Assembly: GCA_963965975.1 (NCBI GenBank)
Contig: OZ014419.1
Coordinates: 7,421,091-7,485,090 of the forward strand
Reading direction: 5' to 3'
Length of the DNA: 64,000 bases
Origin: Xestospongia bergquistia
Taxonomy: Eukaryota > Porifera > Demospongiae > Haplosclerida > Petrosiidae
Positions 43,216 to 56,339 of this stretch are shown piece by piece. Below the pieces are notes generated by a model. That model was not told the DNA's origin. It worked only from the letters and a program-made list of their open reading frames with translations, and searched no databases. The translations under genes were made by a program, and so were the position numbers. How positions within the stretch are numbered: position 1 is the stretch's first letter; each line of letters starts with the position of its first letter.

Positions 43216-45964
43216 CAGACATGGGTTCAAGTACTTGCACTTAAGTACAATAAGTACACTGTATCAGAGTAATTGTACTTGTACCTAAGTCTATTTCTCT
43301 TGAACATGTATATAGTACTTGTGAGTTCTTAGCTTAGTACTTCAAAGTACTTAGAATAAGTATATTTTGAGTATCTATAAGTAGATAATCCTTATTGTGT
43401 GCTTATTTGCATAATCAACACCTGTATGTGGTCATGTTATAAATGCTACCTGAAGTGTAAATTAGAAGAGGTTATGCATAGCAAATTTACATGTACAGTA
43501 CAGTCATGAATAGTATTTCATAACTTTTGTATGTGCTCTCATTCTGGAAATTAGCTTTTTCAGTATACATGTATCTTGTTGACTGAACCTTGTGATTAAA
43601 GATTTCTTTTTAATTGGTCCATGAAACTTGGTATTCATATACTTGTAAGTATCATTTGTAGGAGTACTTGTACTTGTACTTATGACTAACTCCAATGTAC
43701 TTAAATTGTACTTAAGTACTTTGAAATGTACTTGAACACATGTCTGTATATATATAATATGATATATTACTTATGTTATGAAAAAGTTATGCGTAATCTC
43801 CAATGATATCAATCCATAAATGCACTGCCTCAGTAGCCAACAAGGAAATCCCGTGACTTCAAATTATCCAAATCTTTCACAAACTTTCTAGAATGCTGAA
43901 ATTTTTTGGTCGGTTAATTATTTATTAACAAGTTATAGGCCCCATTTAAAATCCTAATGGAGCAAGATTTAATTACATAGCTATGTAGGAGTTGAATACT
44001 AAGTAGTACTAGTAAACACCACCAAAAAGGTTAAAATTAACTTTTACTACCTTGTTTACAGTAATCAAGCAAGTTTTGTTGTATGAATAGATAGTTAATT
44101 TGACCAATCCATTGCTATTTTTGATGCAAAAAGTATGATATTGACTAGTAGTAAACACCACTCTGTTGTATTTACTAATATGCTACTGACTGTAATGATG
44201 TGAGCAGAAGTAGACAACAAACTTTCTTTGTTAAAAGGAAATAGCAGATGCCCTACCTTCCTTGTACCCATACAATGCAAACATAAGAAGGAACTAAACT
44301 ACAATCTGTATATTGAAAATCCCTTTTGTCTTATTAATGAGACATTACATAGAATAACTCTGTACATTATTTGTCATTAGTTTATTAATGAAAACAGTGG
44401 GGTGTTTACTATTTCTCACTATCTCATCATATATTTTATCCAATGAAAATTGACAATGGATTGCTTTAATCAACCAGTCTGTTTTAACACTGATATGACT
44501 TCAATGCATTCCTTAATAACTTGTAACATCAAGTAATAAGTGTCTAACAGTTACTAGAGTGTAAATTTATTCAGAAAGATTTATAACTGTCAGAGATATT
44601 TATTTTTTATTAATTATAGTTTTTTACTAAATATAACAATAACATAACAGTCATTATTAATATGCTTTATAGATTGCTATGCTGCAATAGTTTCGAGTGT
44701 AACGATGGATTGTCCACTTCAAAATTGGAACATACATGATCATGCTCAATACTATTGTACAACTAACAGTTCGTTTCTTAGATTCAGGTTTGTTGGGCTG
44801 CCTGGATCTAATCGGAGTATAACATTTAATTCATCTTATACCACTGGTCGAGCTTTAACTTCTGAAGAACTTACCTCAACTTTACTTAGTGACACAAATG
44901 GTTTCACTGCTATTCTCACATTCTCTGCCACTGTTAACAATTCCCTAGTTTTTTGTGATGACTTTGTGACAACTAAAATATGTCATGTTATCATTAAAGG
45001 TAATTTTATCCTAGATTCTTCTAGATTATATTATTGGGCACTTATAATAGGACCTCCATTTAAAACAATTTTAACAGAAGTCAATTATAATATTGACAAC
45101 AATGGTACACACAAAGTGAAGATTAATTGGTTTTCTCTTAGTGGTCAATTTCGCATTAGCCACTATATTGTAAAGACTTCAGATAATCGTATCTTCAATG
45201 TTAGCACTGATAGTGATACAAGTATAGATATTGGTAATTTTGAAAGGGAAGATATTGAGTATAATGCTACTGTTACTGGTGTGGATATTGCTGGGAATAT
45301 AGGTGAAGAAAGTGATCCTGTTTTTTTCACGTTAGATAGTGAGTACTTTCAATATATTTACCTGGAAATTATTACATCTATTAAATATATTTATTACAAG
45401 GAAATAATCACTATCATATATCATATTTACCATATGCAAATTGGATGTTTAGTTATTGTTTTGTTTTGATCAGAACCACTTAACAATGCTGAGTCTGTTA
45501 CTGTCAGATATTTCTTGGATAAGGATAACTTTTATGCAATAATTTCTTGGCAAGTATGTTAACATATATATGTAGCTCTTATAGATTTGGTGTGACTGTT
45601 TTTTAATATAGGGTGATAATTCAACAAGGCCCCCTATTCAATTTTATGAGATATGCTACACAATCAATAGTAAAAGTGTTTGCGTCCTTACCAATAACCT
45701 TTTTGTTATTGTTAATGAAGCTAGTTTCTCAGGACAAAATTTTTCTTTCTCTTTGATTGCTAACAACTTGTACGGAAACACAACTCTCTACAACAACTTT
45801 ACAAGTAGGTTTTATGTATTTAATAGTCTGTTATTATTGTTGTTTTCTTTTTTCTTATAGGCGTGTCGGACTACTGTCATAGCAATAACGCAGCTGATAA
45901 TAGCACCACAAATATTTTCATTATTGTCTTTTTTTGTGTCATACTGTCTGTCAGACTATATTGA
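42956..45964 (+). CDS. Ig-FN3-FN3 tail-less receptor, copy 2
   Basis: Exons 42956-43025, 44673-44999, 45051-45338, 45474-45553, 45612-45804 and 45861-45964, all in phase. By translation it is identical to copy 1 across the exons compared, including signal peptide, both FN3 domains and the VRLY end. Intron 1 holds the MITE (43216-43746). Identity over introns implies a very recent duplication, ongoing homogenisation or assembly duplication. Confidence 0.85.
43216..43746. mobile_element. hAT-like MITE, copy 2
   Basis: Same element as 34546-35076, duplicated with the unit rather than inserted again. Confidence 0.85.
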
Positions 45965-46773
45965 ATCTCATATAGTTGTCTGTCATAGAATCTGATAGTT
46001 TTGATATTTTTCCTTTTATGGACATTTTTACTTTAGTTACAGAACCTTAACATAACAATTCCTTGTATGTGTAATATATAGTTACACAGATGGTCATGTT
46101 TCTACTACATAGTAGATATTGTGTAAATACAAAAATTAATTATAAGTGGCTGTACTGTATCTGGTTTGTCGATCACTTTGAAGACATCATCTCAAGGCTA
46201 CCCTTCCATGAACAGCCATTTTTGTTACCTGGACAAGTAGCAGTCATGATGATTGATTTGTCATGGTTTGAGCCACCTTGAACTTCTGTAGATTGATACT
46301 TTATACTATTGAACTTTACCCAGGATGTCCTATAGGAATAAGAAGATAGATACATTTCCCCACACAGACAATATACAGGGAACAATTACAATACCATTAA
46401 CCACAATAATTATTACCATTACTAATAGTAAAATATGCCTGATTAGGCAAATGACAAAACAAATACTTTGACTGGTATTCAAACTGGTGTGCTTTAATTA
46501 GAATCATACATTTGACATACTTGTAAACATTAGCAGTGTGACAGGCTGGTAAGGTTTTGTAATATCTTGAAACATAACATTTCAGAAAGGTCTTCTACTT
46601 GCTGGGGATCTTTTGCTATTTACTCAATAAAACATAATACCAAAACAAGGGCATACATACCTGAGTGAACTCCTTTCCTTTGAACTACATGGATATATAA
46701 GGTAATTATGTTGTGTGGGATAACAATTAAGGTACACACATTTACATGTAATTTATTTGTGGATCTCATACCT

Positions 46774-46884
46774 TCGTTGACATGCTTTCACGTGTTGCTA
46801 AACAATGATGACATTTCCTAAAGGAATGATAAAATCCAAGTTTAAAACCTCCAATTTCATGAGCAGGCACAGTATCAGCTAAGA
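46774..46884 (-). pseudogene. Transposon-derived protein exon, unit 2
   Basis: Copy of 38104-38214 (FRKCHHCLA motif). Confidence 0.4.
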
Positions 46885-47529
46885 AAAATAGCACAGATCC
46901 TTTAACTAATTGTTTTGTGCCTCAAATAGTCATTGTTACTCAGTATGAACATAATACATGTAGTTACATTGTGACTAAACACACCTTAAACAGCTCATTA
47001 ACATCATTAATAAATGGCTGTAACACTTTCCTGAATCCATACTCTTCAAGTTTCATTTTGGTACAAGTAATGAACTGTATGCATATTAAGGCAGAAATAT
47101 CTGAAATTTTTTCAGGTTTTTTTTTGATGCAATCATGTGAAGATACTTGTTCTAATAAATGATCATGCTTTAAAAAAATTTTTAAACCCTAGTACTTTGC
47201 AGAAATATAGTTTGATTCCTTAATATCTGCAATATTTGGAGACGTCAAATAATAATATTAAAGAACCTAAATGGCTGAAACTTTTGAAAATTAAAGATGA
47301 AGTCAATTACTACAATTATACGGATGGATTTATTTCTACAAACATATTTGACATTTTTACAAAGCTATAAACCTTACTCACTGTTATTATTATATGTTAT
47401 ACAAATTGTACAAAGAAATGCATATTCTTTCATTTACTTGACCTAGCTATTGTAAATGCCAGCATCTTGTACAATACTGTGGCTGAGAAAAGTCTTACTC
47501 AATTAGACTTTGTCTCTCCTTAGTTGCAA

Positions 47530-47787
47530 GTCTATTAGAAAGAAGGCCATAAGCATCTTGTTGATAGGAGATATGTAGCACCAACAAGAGTTCTGCCTAT
47601 GAGGCTAAGCGAGTGGGCATTTCCTGAAAAGGAGACACCATCTGGAGGTCACCCACAGTGTGAAGTTTGCTGACCTAGATGAAAAAAAAAAATCCAGACA
47701 CAATTTCAATGTAAAATCTGCAAAACACCACTACACATCCATCTGTGCTTTGAAATATACCACACAAAGTTACATTATGAAAGTTAA
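47530..47787 (+). pseudogene. piggyBac transposase C-terminus, unit 2
   Basis: Copy of 38860-39117, with the same stop and frame break. Confidence 0.75.
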
Positions 47788-48541
47788 AGCTATTGCATAC
47801 ATACTACACTTATCTCTCTATCAGAACTCATCACGGTCATATAAATATAATTTACTGCTCATCCATAGAATACAATGTAAAATGCATGTACTATATCATG
47901 TACTATACTATATTAATTATACATAATGTATGTCCTTTGTAACAACAGCAGACCTGGTATGTCACACTTTAGGGGATTTCCCTGGGACTGTACCCTTAAC
48001 ATAAAAATTCCTTGTATGTCGTATGGAAATTCCCTGGGACAGTCACAATTTAGGGGATTTCCTACAATTCCTTGTATGTGTAAGTACAAACATTAGTGAG
48101 ATAACAAAGTAATATAATTATAGTTACAGATGGTTATGTTCTACTACATACGTAGATATTGTGTAAGTACAAAAGTATATTCTGTGGGGTGTTATACATC
48201 TATCATTAATGTACTATAATATAGTCAAATATTGATACTTCAAGACCATTAGTTCAGTACTATATAATATCTCATAATGTTAATGGAGGAAATATCAAAT
48301 ATGACTAGTATTGTATTCATTTATAACATTATTATACCTGGAGTATATGATATTAATGTATCTACTATGAATACAGTGGGAGGAAGTCTACGGAGATATA
48401 TATAGAAGGTATGATTCTTTAATTATTGTTATATTAATTGTACAACACTTTTTAGTGAATATTGATATTAATCACTCAAAAACCAAATAAATGATCATTT
48501 CCAGAAAGTATCCTACATCCTTTACTACTCTTCCTTCTCTT

Positions 48542-49067
48542 AGTCTCTTCATTTAAGTACCTAGGTGTTACTCTAACCTCTAACCTTTCCTGGTCTACTC
48601 ACATCAATGAAACCTGTTCCAAGGCCAAGAAACTGCTTGGGCACATCTATCGTCAATTTTACTATAACTCTTCTTCTTCTGTTCTGTACTTGACATTAAT
48701 CCTCCCCATCCATATGTATAGCTCGTCTGTTTGGGATCCATATTCCATTCCTAACATCAATAAATTGGAAAAAGTTCAACATTTTGGCCTAAAACAATGC
48801 AGTAAAAATTGGACCCCTAATTACCCTCTGGATCCAGAAATTTACAAAGAGGCGTTCACTATGAATATTAATTTTAACTATGAAATTAATCTTAGCCATT
48901 CTGTAATTATATTTCAGAAGGCTCACATCGAGGATGAAGCTAAGAAAAGAAATGTTATTTCTAAGAAGTATTGCATGGACTGTGCCATAACTCTGGGCTC
49001 ACTTTTGTGGGCGTCATATTTTGTAAACAAATACCTAGCCTCACATTTACAAAATCCAATTGAATAG
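48542..49067 (+). mobile_element. Non-LTR retrotransposon remnant, unit 2
   Basis: Copy of 39872-40397. Confidence 0.85.
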
Positions 49068-49437
49068 GCGTCTAGAATGTCTATGATGTGGTTTCTTAGG
49101 AATTTTAGGCTAACTTCAACTTCCCAATGTGACGTCATAAAAGCCCCTCCTATCAGAAAAAAATTGCAACCTCAAAATGAGTGATACTAATTTTTAAATG
49201 TTTTTGATGAATTACACATGTCAAAGATTATATTTATGCAAACAACATTATTTTCAAATTTATGGCAAGTCACCTGTTTTTCTCCTTTTCATCTCACTTT
49301 ATGTACAGTATTTCACAAGAAAAATAAACCTAAGAGAAAGATGTTTTGTAATTCTAAGAATTGTTTACATAACAGTGTGCCCAATATAAGGAAGATGTGG
49401 ATACGGTGTGTTTTCTTGTATCTTCTATGATAACTAA

Positions 49438-49595
49438 ATGGCTGAGAGCATTTCAGCAAGAATACTTCTTCTACTTTTCATAGGTTTAAATCCTCATATA
49501 AATTTTTATTGCATTATATATTATCCATAGAACAATGTACGTCTGAAGTAATCTTTCCTTGTCATCATGATTTGAGTAGAGTTGTACTGATATGA
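49438..49595 (+). pseudogene. 5' receptor stub, unit 2
   Basis: Copy of 40768-40925: signal-peptide exon 49438-49483 and truncated Ig exon from 49531. Confidence 0.8.
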
Positions 49596-49759
49596 AATTT
49601 TACTTATCTACCGATAAACCAATGTTAACATGAATAATGAACTGATATATTTCGCTGATACTGATATTTTTTAAATTTTCAAAACAGTCTATTATATTTG
49701 AGCAAATCTGCACGTACTATCTATTATAAGGAAAAAATACATTGTCTATATGCAATATC

Positions 49760-50425
49760 TCCTTACCATGATTTTGTCAGAGTCCATAACTATGTCCAGA
49801 CTATGAGCAATAGTTAAGACAGTACAATGAGAAAACTGTTCACGCATCACTTGTTGAATAATATTGTCAGTTCTATATACATATTGGACGCATATCCTTT
49901 TAAATAATAGTATTAACTTACTCTAGATCTACATTAGCAATAGCTTCATCGAATATCAGAATAGTGTTGTGTCGAAGAAGAGCTCTAGCAAGACAAAACA
50001 GTTGTCTCTGACCAACACTGAAGCTACTGCCTCCTTCACTAACTGGACTATTCAACTGACCTTCAAGAACCTCTACAACACTTTTTTTTTAGTTTCACAC
50101 ACACACTACGTGATTATAGACTCACTTGTTCTAAAGCTGTCCATATCTTGTCATCATCATAATGTCCAAAAGGATCAAGATTATATCTGACTGACCCACC
50201 AAATATCACTGGATCCTACATACAGTACAATAGTTAACATATATATATTACTACATGTAATTTAGTAATCACCTGAGGTATGATGAAGATCTTACTATGA
50301 AGATCATGAAGACTTAACTGGAAATTTCTACATCATCCACTTTTATACTACCATGAGGTTCAGCTAATCTAAACAATGCTGTTATTACAGATGATTTACC
50401 TGCACCAGTAGGACCTACTATGTGA
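49760..50425 (-). pseudogene. ABCC NBD2 fragment, unit 2
   Basis: Copy of 41090-41755 with the same lesions. Confidence 0.85.
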
Positions 50426-50627
50426 CAAACAAAATGACAAACAAATTCATAAACAAATGACAAGAAATATACTTTGTTAGATCATTAATTAGTAATTTTA
50501 TTGTGCAGGAAAATAGGAAAATCAAGGAAAATGCTAACCTGAAGTATAATGTATACAAAGCTATATATATATATATATAAATGATTAAAAACTGATTACA
50601 AAAATGCTAAAATTAATACTCTCATAG

Positions 50628-51076
50628 GAAAGCAAAATCTTCTGGCAACACAGAATTGAAGGACAAACAGTGGAGTTTAACAACACTCCCTTTGCTGTAC
50701 AAGACATCCGAAGGTTAGACTGCCAGTTTGGAACACACTACTACAAGGAGAAGCAGGTATTGTAATATAGACAAATGTACATACACATTGCAAAACAAGC
50801 GCATACTCTACTTTGTTTTTAAAAGTGATAGAAGCTACATGTACATGTACATCAATAATTGTGGTACGTACATGTACACATGTGATGGATTGCTTAAACT
50901 TACTTGTTATAAATTATAAGGAGTTAAGAGGAAAAGAGCATATGGTCAGTGGACTGGCTGTCTCAAGGATAATTGTGGAGAGTGCCCTTTCTGTAAGGAT
51001 ACGCCCAAGTTTGGTGGTCTTGGACGGAAGAAGAAAAGATGCATAAGACGGAATTGTACAAAGTTGACAGCATCAG
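50628..51076 (+). CDS. CXXC zinc-finger gene, copy at the unit 2/3 boundary
   Basis: Exon a 50628-50756 and exon b 50921-51076, as at 41958-42406, with Tyr and Trp at the first two zinc positions. Confidence 0.65.
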
Positions 51077-51625
51077 GTACATGTATAGCCCAGATAATAA
51101 GTACACAATGTACATACTCTTATGTTATACACTTCCTATGTGGTCAATTTCACAGATAACCTTCAACACTGATGAGAGCTGCTAATAACCAACTACATAA
51201 AATGTTTAATTGACTTATTTACAGACTTATTGAAATCATGTGAAATCTGTGTAATTCATAATATGTCAGTATCCTAATTATTTTTGTTTATTGAGTAAAT
51301 AATGTTCCTGAATGCATTTGTACGGTAATGTTTTCAACTGTCTACACTGCTTCTTTATGTAACAGTATATATCTATATAATACATGGCCAAAATCTCACC
51401 TTAATTAACACTGACTTTCCTCAGACCATCACAATCAGTAACTCAAAGCAACAACAGTCAACAGCAGCCTGGCTGGCATCACTTTATAGGAAGGTGTGTA
51501 TTCAACTGAAGATACTGTTATTAATAAAAATTAATTTTAAAAGCTAATAACTGCTGTGATCACGTGAGTGCAACTCAGCATTCTAATCAGCAGTTTGCGA
51601 TTTAACTTTGTCTATCTGATTTTTG

Positions 51626-51847
51626 ATGGGAAATCACAAACAATACTTGGCGTTTCTTTCTATCCTGTACATGTTGTGTTGTGATCATGGACCAAGTAAG
51701 ACTAAAATCTACATTTGTGTGTGTTTTTAAATGATATATACAAGTAGTTGCTTAAGTTTGGTTACGTGACCTTGACTATCAGTAGGTGTTATATTTACTT
51801 AGACAGCTGGAAGTAAATGCTGCTTTCAAACTAAGTTACATTCTCTT

Positions 51848-51885
<38 letters not shown>

Positions 51886-54685
51886 CAGACATGGGTTCAA
51901 GTACTTGCACTTAAGTACAATAAGTACACTGTATCAGAGTAATTGTACTTGTACCTAAGTCTATTTCTCTTGAACATGTATATAGTACTTGTGAGTTCTT
52001 AGCTTAGTACTTCAAAGTACTTAGAATAAGTATATTTTGAGTATCTATAAGTAGATAATCCTTATTGTGTGCTTATTTGCATAATCAACACCTGTATGTG
52101 GTCATGTTATAAATGCTACCTGAAGTGTAAATTAGAAGAGGTTATGCATAGCAAATTTACATGTACAGTACAGTCATGAATAGTATTTCATAACTTTTGT
52201 ATGTGCTCTCATTCTGGAAATTAGCTTTTTCAGTATACATGTATCTTGTTGACTGAACCTTGTGATTAAAGATTTCTTTTTAATTGGTCCATGAAACTTG
52301 GTATTCATATACTTGTAAGTATCATTTGTAGGAGTACTTGTACTTGTACTTATGACTAACTCCAATGTACTTAAATTGTACTTAAGTACTTTGAAATGTA
52401 CTTGAACACATGTCTGTATATATATAATATGATATATTACTTATGTTATGAAAAAGTTATGCGTAATCTCCAATGATATCAATCCATAAATGCACTGCCT
52501 CAGTAGCCAACAAGGAAATCCCGTGACTTCAAATTATCCAAATCTTTCACAAACTTTCTAGAATGCTGAAATTTTTTGGTCGGTTAATTATTTATTAACA
52601 AGTTATAGGCCCCATTTAAAATCCTAATGGAGCAAGATTTAATTACATAGCTATGTAGGAGTTGAATACTAAGTAGTACTAGTAAACACCACCAAAAAGG
52701 TTAAAATTAACTTTTACTACCTTGTTTACAGTAATCAAGCAAGTTTTGTTGTATGAATAGATAGTTAATTTGACCAATCCATTGCTATTTTTGATGCAAA
52801 AAGTATGATATTGACTAGTAGTAAACACCACTCTGTTGTATTTACTAATATGCTACTGACTGTAATGATGTGAGCAGAAGTAGACAACAAACTTTCTTTG
52901 TTAAAAGGAAATAGCAGATGCCCTACCTTCCTTGTACCCATACAATGCAAACATAAGAAGGAACTAAACTACAATCTGTATATTGAAAATCCCTTTTGTC
53001 TTATTAATGAGACATTACATAGAATAACTCTGTACATTATTTGTCATTAGTTTATTAATGAAAACAGTGGGGTGTTTACTATTTCTCACTATCTCATCAT
53101 ATATTTTATCCAATGAAAATTGACAATGGATTGCTTTAATCAACCAGTCTGTTTTAACACTGATATGACTTCAATGCATTCCTTAATAAATCAACCAGTC
53201 TGTTTTAACACTGATATGACTTCAATGCATTCCTTAATAACTTGTAACATCAAGTAATAAGTGTCTAACAGTTACTAGAGTGTAAATTTATTCAGAAAGA
53301 TTTATAACTGTCAGAGATATTTATTTTTTATTAATTATAGTTTTTTACTAAATATAACAATAACATAACAGTCATTATTAATATGCTTTATAGATTGCTA
53401 TGCTGCAATAGTTTCGAGTGTAACGATGGATTGTCCACTTCAAAATTGGAACATACATGATCATGCTCAATACTATTGTACAACTAACAGTTCGTTTCTT
53501 AGATTCAGGTTTGTTGGGCTGCCTGGATCTAATCGGAGCCTGATATTTGCTTCATCTGATGTCACTGGTCAAACTTTAACTTCTGAAGAACTTACCTCAA
53601 CTTTACTTACTAAAGCAAAAGGTCTCACTATTGTTCTCACATTCTCTGCCACTGTTAACAATTCCCTAGTTATTTGTGATGACTTTGTGACAACTAAAAT
53701 ATGTCATGTTATCATTAAAGGTAATTTTATCCTAGATTCTTCTAGATTATATTATTGGGCACTTATAATAGGACCTCCATTTAAAACAATTTTAACAGAA
53801 GTCAATTATAATATTGACAACAATGGTACACACAAAGTGAAGATTAATTGGTTTTCTCTTAGTGGTGCATTTCGCATTAGCCACTATATTGTAAAGACTT
53901 CAGATAATCGTATCTTCAATGTTAGCACTGATAGTGATACAAGTATAGATATTGGTAATTTTGAAAGGGAAGATATTGAGTATAATGCTACTGTTACTGG
54001 TGTGGATATTGCTGGGAATATAGGTGAAGAAAGTGATCCTGTTTTTTTCACGTTAGATAGTGAGTACTTTCAATATATTTACCTGGAAATTATTACATCT
54101 ATTAAATATATTTATTACAAGGAAATAATCACTATCATATATCATATTTACCATATGCAAATTGGATGTTTAGTTATTGTTTTGTTTTGATCAGAACCAC
54201 TTAACAATGCTGAGTCTGTTACTGTCAGATATTTCTTGGATAAGGATAACTTTTATGCAATAATTTCTTGGCAAGTATGTTAACATATATATGTAGCTCT
54301 TATAGATTTGGTGTGACTGTTTTTTAATATAGGGTGATAATTCAACAAGGCCCCCTATTCAATTTTATGAGATATGCTACACAATCAATAGTAAAAGTGT
54401 TTGCGTCCTTACCAATAACCTTTTTGTTATTGTTAATGAAGCTAGTTTCTCAGGACAAAATTTTTCTTTCTCTTTGATTGCTAACAACTTGTACGGAAAC
54501 ACAACTCTCTACAACAACTTTACAAGTAGGTTTTATGTATTTAATAGTCTGTTATTATTGTTGTTTTCTTTTTTCTTATAGGCGTGTCGGACTACTGTCA
54601 TAGCAATAACGCAGCTGATAATAGCACCACAAATATTTTCATTATTGTCTTTTTTTGTGTCATACTGTCTGTCAGACTATATTGA
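51626..54685 (+). CDS. Ig-FN3-FN3 tail-less receptor, copy 3 (diversified ectodomain)
   Basis: Exons 51626-51695, 53394-53720, 53772-54059, 54195-54274, 54333-54525 and 54582-54685; all phases fit, 353 residues. Signal peptide, second FN3 and membrane exon match copies 1-2. The Ig-like exon differs in two clusters (SITFNSSYTTGRA becomes SLIFASSDVTGQT; SDTNGFTAI becomes TKAKGLTIV) plus VFC to VIC. The first FN3 has Q to A at 53867-53869. Counted by eye: about 23 base changes in 18 codons, one of them silent, several codons with two changes. The intron directly after the Ig exon is unchanged. This pattern points to conversion from a diverged paralogue under selection, or to targeted diversification. 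Intron 1 also carries the 51-bp duplication. Confidence 0.85.
51886..52416. mobile_element. hAT-like MITE, copy 3
   Basis: Same element as 34546-35076, carried in receptor intron 1 of unit 3. Confidence 0.85.
53139..53240. repeat. 51-bp tandem duplication in intron 1 of receptor copy 3
   Basis: 'atcaaccagtctgttttaac' through 'tgcattccttaata' occurs twice back to back, once in units 1 and 2. It explains the 8,721-bp rather than 8,670-bp offset of the downstream exons. Confidence 0.95.
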
Positions 54686-54892
54686 ATCTCATATAGTTGT
54701 CTGTCATAGAATCTGATAGTTTTGATATTTTTCCTTTTATGGACATTTTTACTTTAGTTACAGAACCTTAACATAACAATTCCTTGTATGTGTAATATAA
54801 GGTTTATGATCGTATTTGTAATTTTAAAGGATTATCAATTGATTATGTGTATCACCACTGTAATAAGTGTGTGGTGTGAGAAGGTAAGCAGA

Positions 54893-55297
54893 CTAGTGTC
54901 CATCCTGTATTAGTAGTATAGGCCGTGCAACAACTTTTCCTTTATGCTGTATCAAGTTTATATCAGATTCATCTACATTATACACTTGCATAGGTTTAGT
55001 AAGGAGATTGAGACAAGCATAGATCGATCCAAGTTTTGCAAAAAAATCCTCCAAAATTTTAGGATTACCAGCTTTAGCTCTTAAATATGACAATGATTGT
55101 GGGGAATGCAAAGTAAGGGTAGGATGTCTCTTCCTAAACCCATCAAACCATGTACATCCAGCTAATCCATTTCGGAAAGGATGATCAATTCCTCCCTTTT
55201 CAGCAATCTGGTAGGCTAAGTGCATTATATCTACACAAGTAAGCCCAAAACCCATATCTGACATCTCTATGACATACTCCACCAGTCTCTGTTCCAT
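54893..55297 (-). mobile_element. pogo/Tigger-type transposase N-terminal fragment
   Basis: A 134-codon frame: a CENP-B-like HTH segment (AEKGGIDHPF, AGCTWFDGFRKRHPTLTL), then the first strand of the DDE core with its aspartate, VYNVDESDINLIQHKGK. The rest of the catalytic domain is missing towards the array edge at 54799. The Tc1/mariner superfamily, pogo branch, is the best call. Confidence 0.85.
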
Positions 55298-55457
55298 TGG
55301 ACAATTTGACCTTTAACCTTTATTGGCTGTAGCTTACCAGGAAGAACTTGAAATTGTGTATGCAGGTGTACGTCTTTGCGAGTTTAAAGGTATGCATTAG
55401 TAATAATTCTCAGCAGTTTAGTGTTCCATAATAGGAACTGTTCCATTTTGGGTACAT

Positions 55458-56339
55458 TTACCTTACGTGTGGACCATCACTAGATAGAGGATTAGATAGA
55501 GAAAGTGGCTGGCCAGATTTAGATTGTGACTCATCAAGAATACGTAGTGCAGCTCTGACCTTCCCCTCAAACATATTATGGGTGAAAGAATTGAGAAGGT
55601 CAGATTTCTTATCATGACGAATACCACTGTTAAATTTCTTCTGTATGGTTTCTCCTTCTTTAAATAAGTCCATAAATAGACCATCTTTCCATAACTGTAA
55701 ACGGTGTTCAATAGCCACAACATGATCTTTCGATTTCGAACGACGATGAGGTTTCTGTAAGAGTAGCAGAGGAAGGAGGAACACCACTTTCAGCGCTATG
55801 CCCTCCATGACCGAATCCTTGGAGTAGGAACGAAATAAACGTGACATCTCCTTCACAAATGAACGACCGTGCTTACCATACAGAACCTTGAAGAGGTTGG
55901 GAGTCCAATGAACAGCCTTTGAATAGCATCTGTTGATCACAGAAATACACTCATTACCAGAAAGGACACCCCACACGAAGTTAGGGTCAGACACAGTCTT
56001 GAACGAAGGTAGGTCAACCACCGAGTTGTGAGAAGACAACAAGGATGCTGGCGAAGTATGGTTGGGTGACACCGCGGAAGGCTGAGCAGGAACAGGAGAG
56101 GGAGACCGAGCACGTGATGCCGAGTATGTTAGGTAGGGAACAGGAGACGGCGACTGTTTAACAGGTAAGTTGGCACAGTTGCCAAGCTTCGAGGGTAGAC
56201 AGGACATACAAAAATGACCATTCTTCACACAACAACAGTTACGACAGTAGCCCTTCTTGTTACAAGGACAACACGCTCTACCACTACCACATGCCATATT
56301 CTCGGTCATTTTTTCAAAGCTATACCTTTTTTCTTCCAT
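55458..56339 (-). mobile_element. Cysteine-rich N-terminal ORF of a retrotransposon-type element
   Basis: A 293-codon frame with a cysteine cluster (CPCNKKGYCRNCCCVKNGHF), a proline/serine-rich linker, then FVWG and a helical region with LFKVLYGKHGRSFVKEMSRL and LLLLQKPHRRSKSKDH. I recall this layout from cnidarian and sponge repeats in which a reverse transcriptase follows. The frame stops near 55458 and no reverse transcriptase is present. GC-richer than its surroundings. Confidence 0.65.

Larger units (their letters stand above)
42211..50880. repeat. Tandem array unit 2 (8,670 bp)
   Basis: Second full unit, identical by eye to unit 1 apart from its first bases. It contains the CXXC exon, receptor, piggyBac, LINE, receptor stub, ABCC fragment and CXXC exon a of the following copy. 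Confidence 0.93.
50881..54799. repeat. Tandem array unit 3, truncated (3,919 bp)
   Basis: Matches unit 2 until 'ccttgtatgtgtaatata', then joins unrelated DNA. It has a 51-bp internal duplication near 53189-53239 and a cluster of base changes within the receptor exons only. Units 1 and 2 continue for a further 4.8 kb past this point. Confidence 0.93.

Noticed and set aside
55463-55723. Second minus frame overlapping the cysteine-rich retroelement ORF
   Set aside because: Alternative frame of the same element with no recognisable motif.
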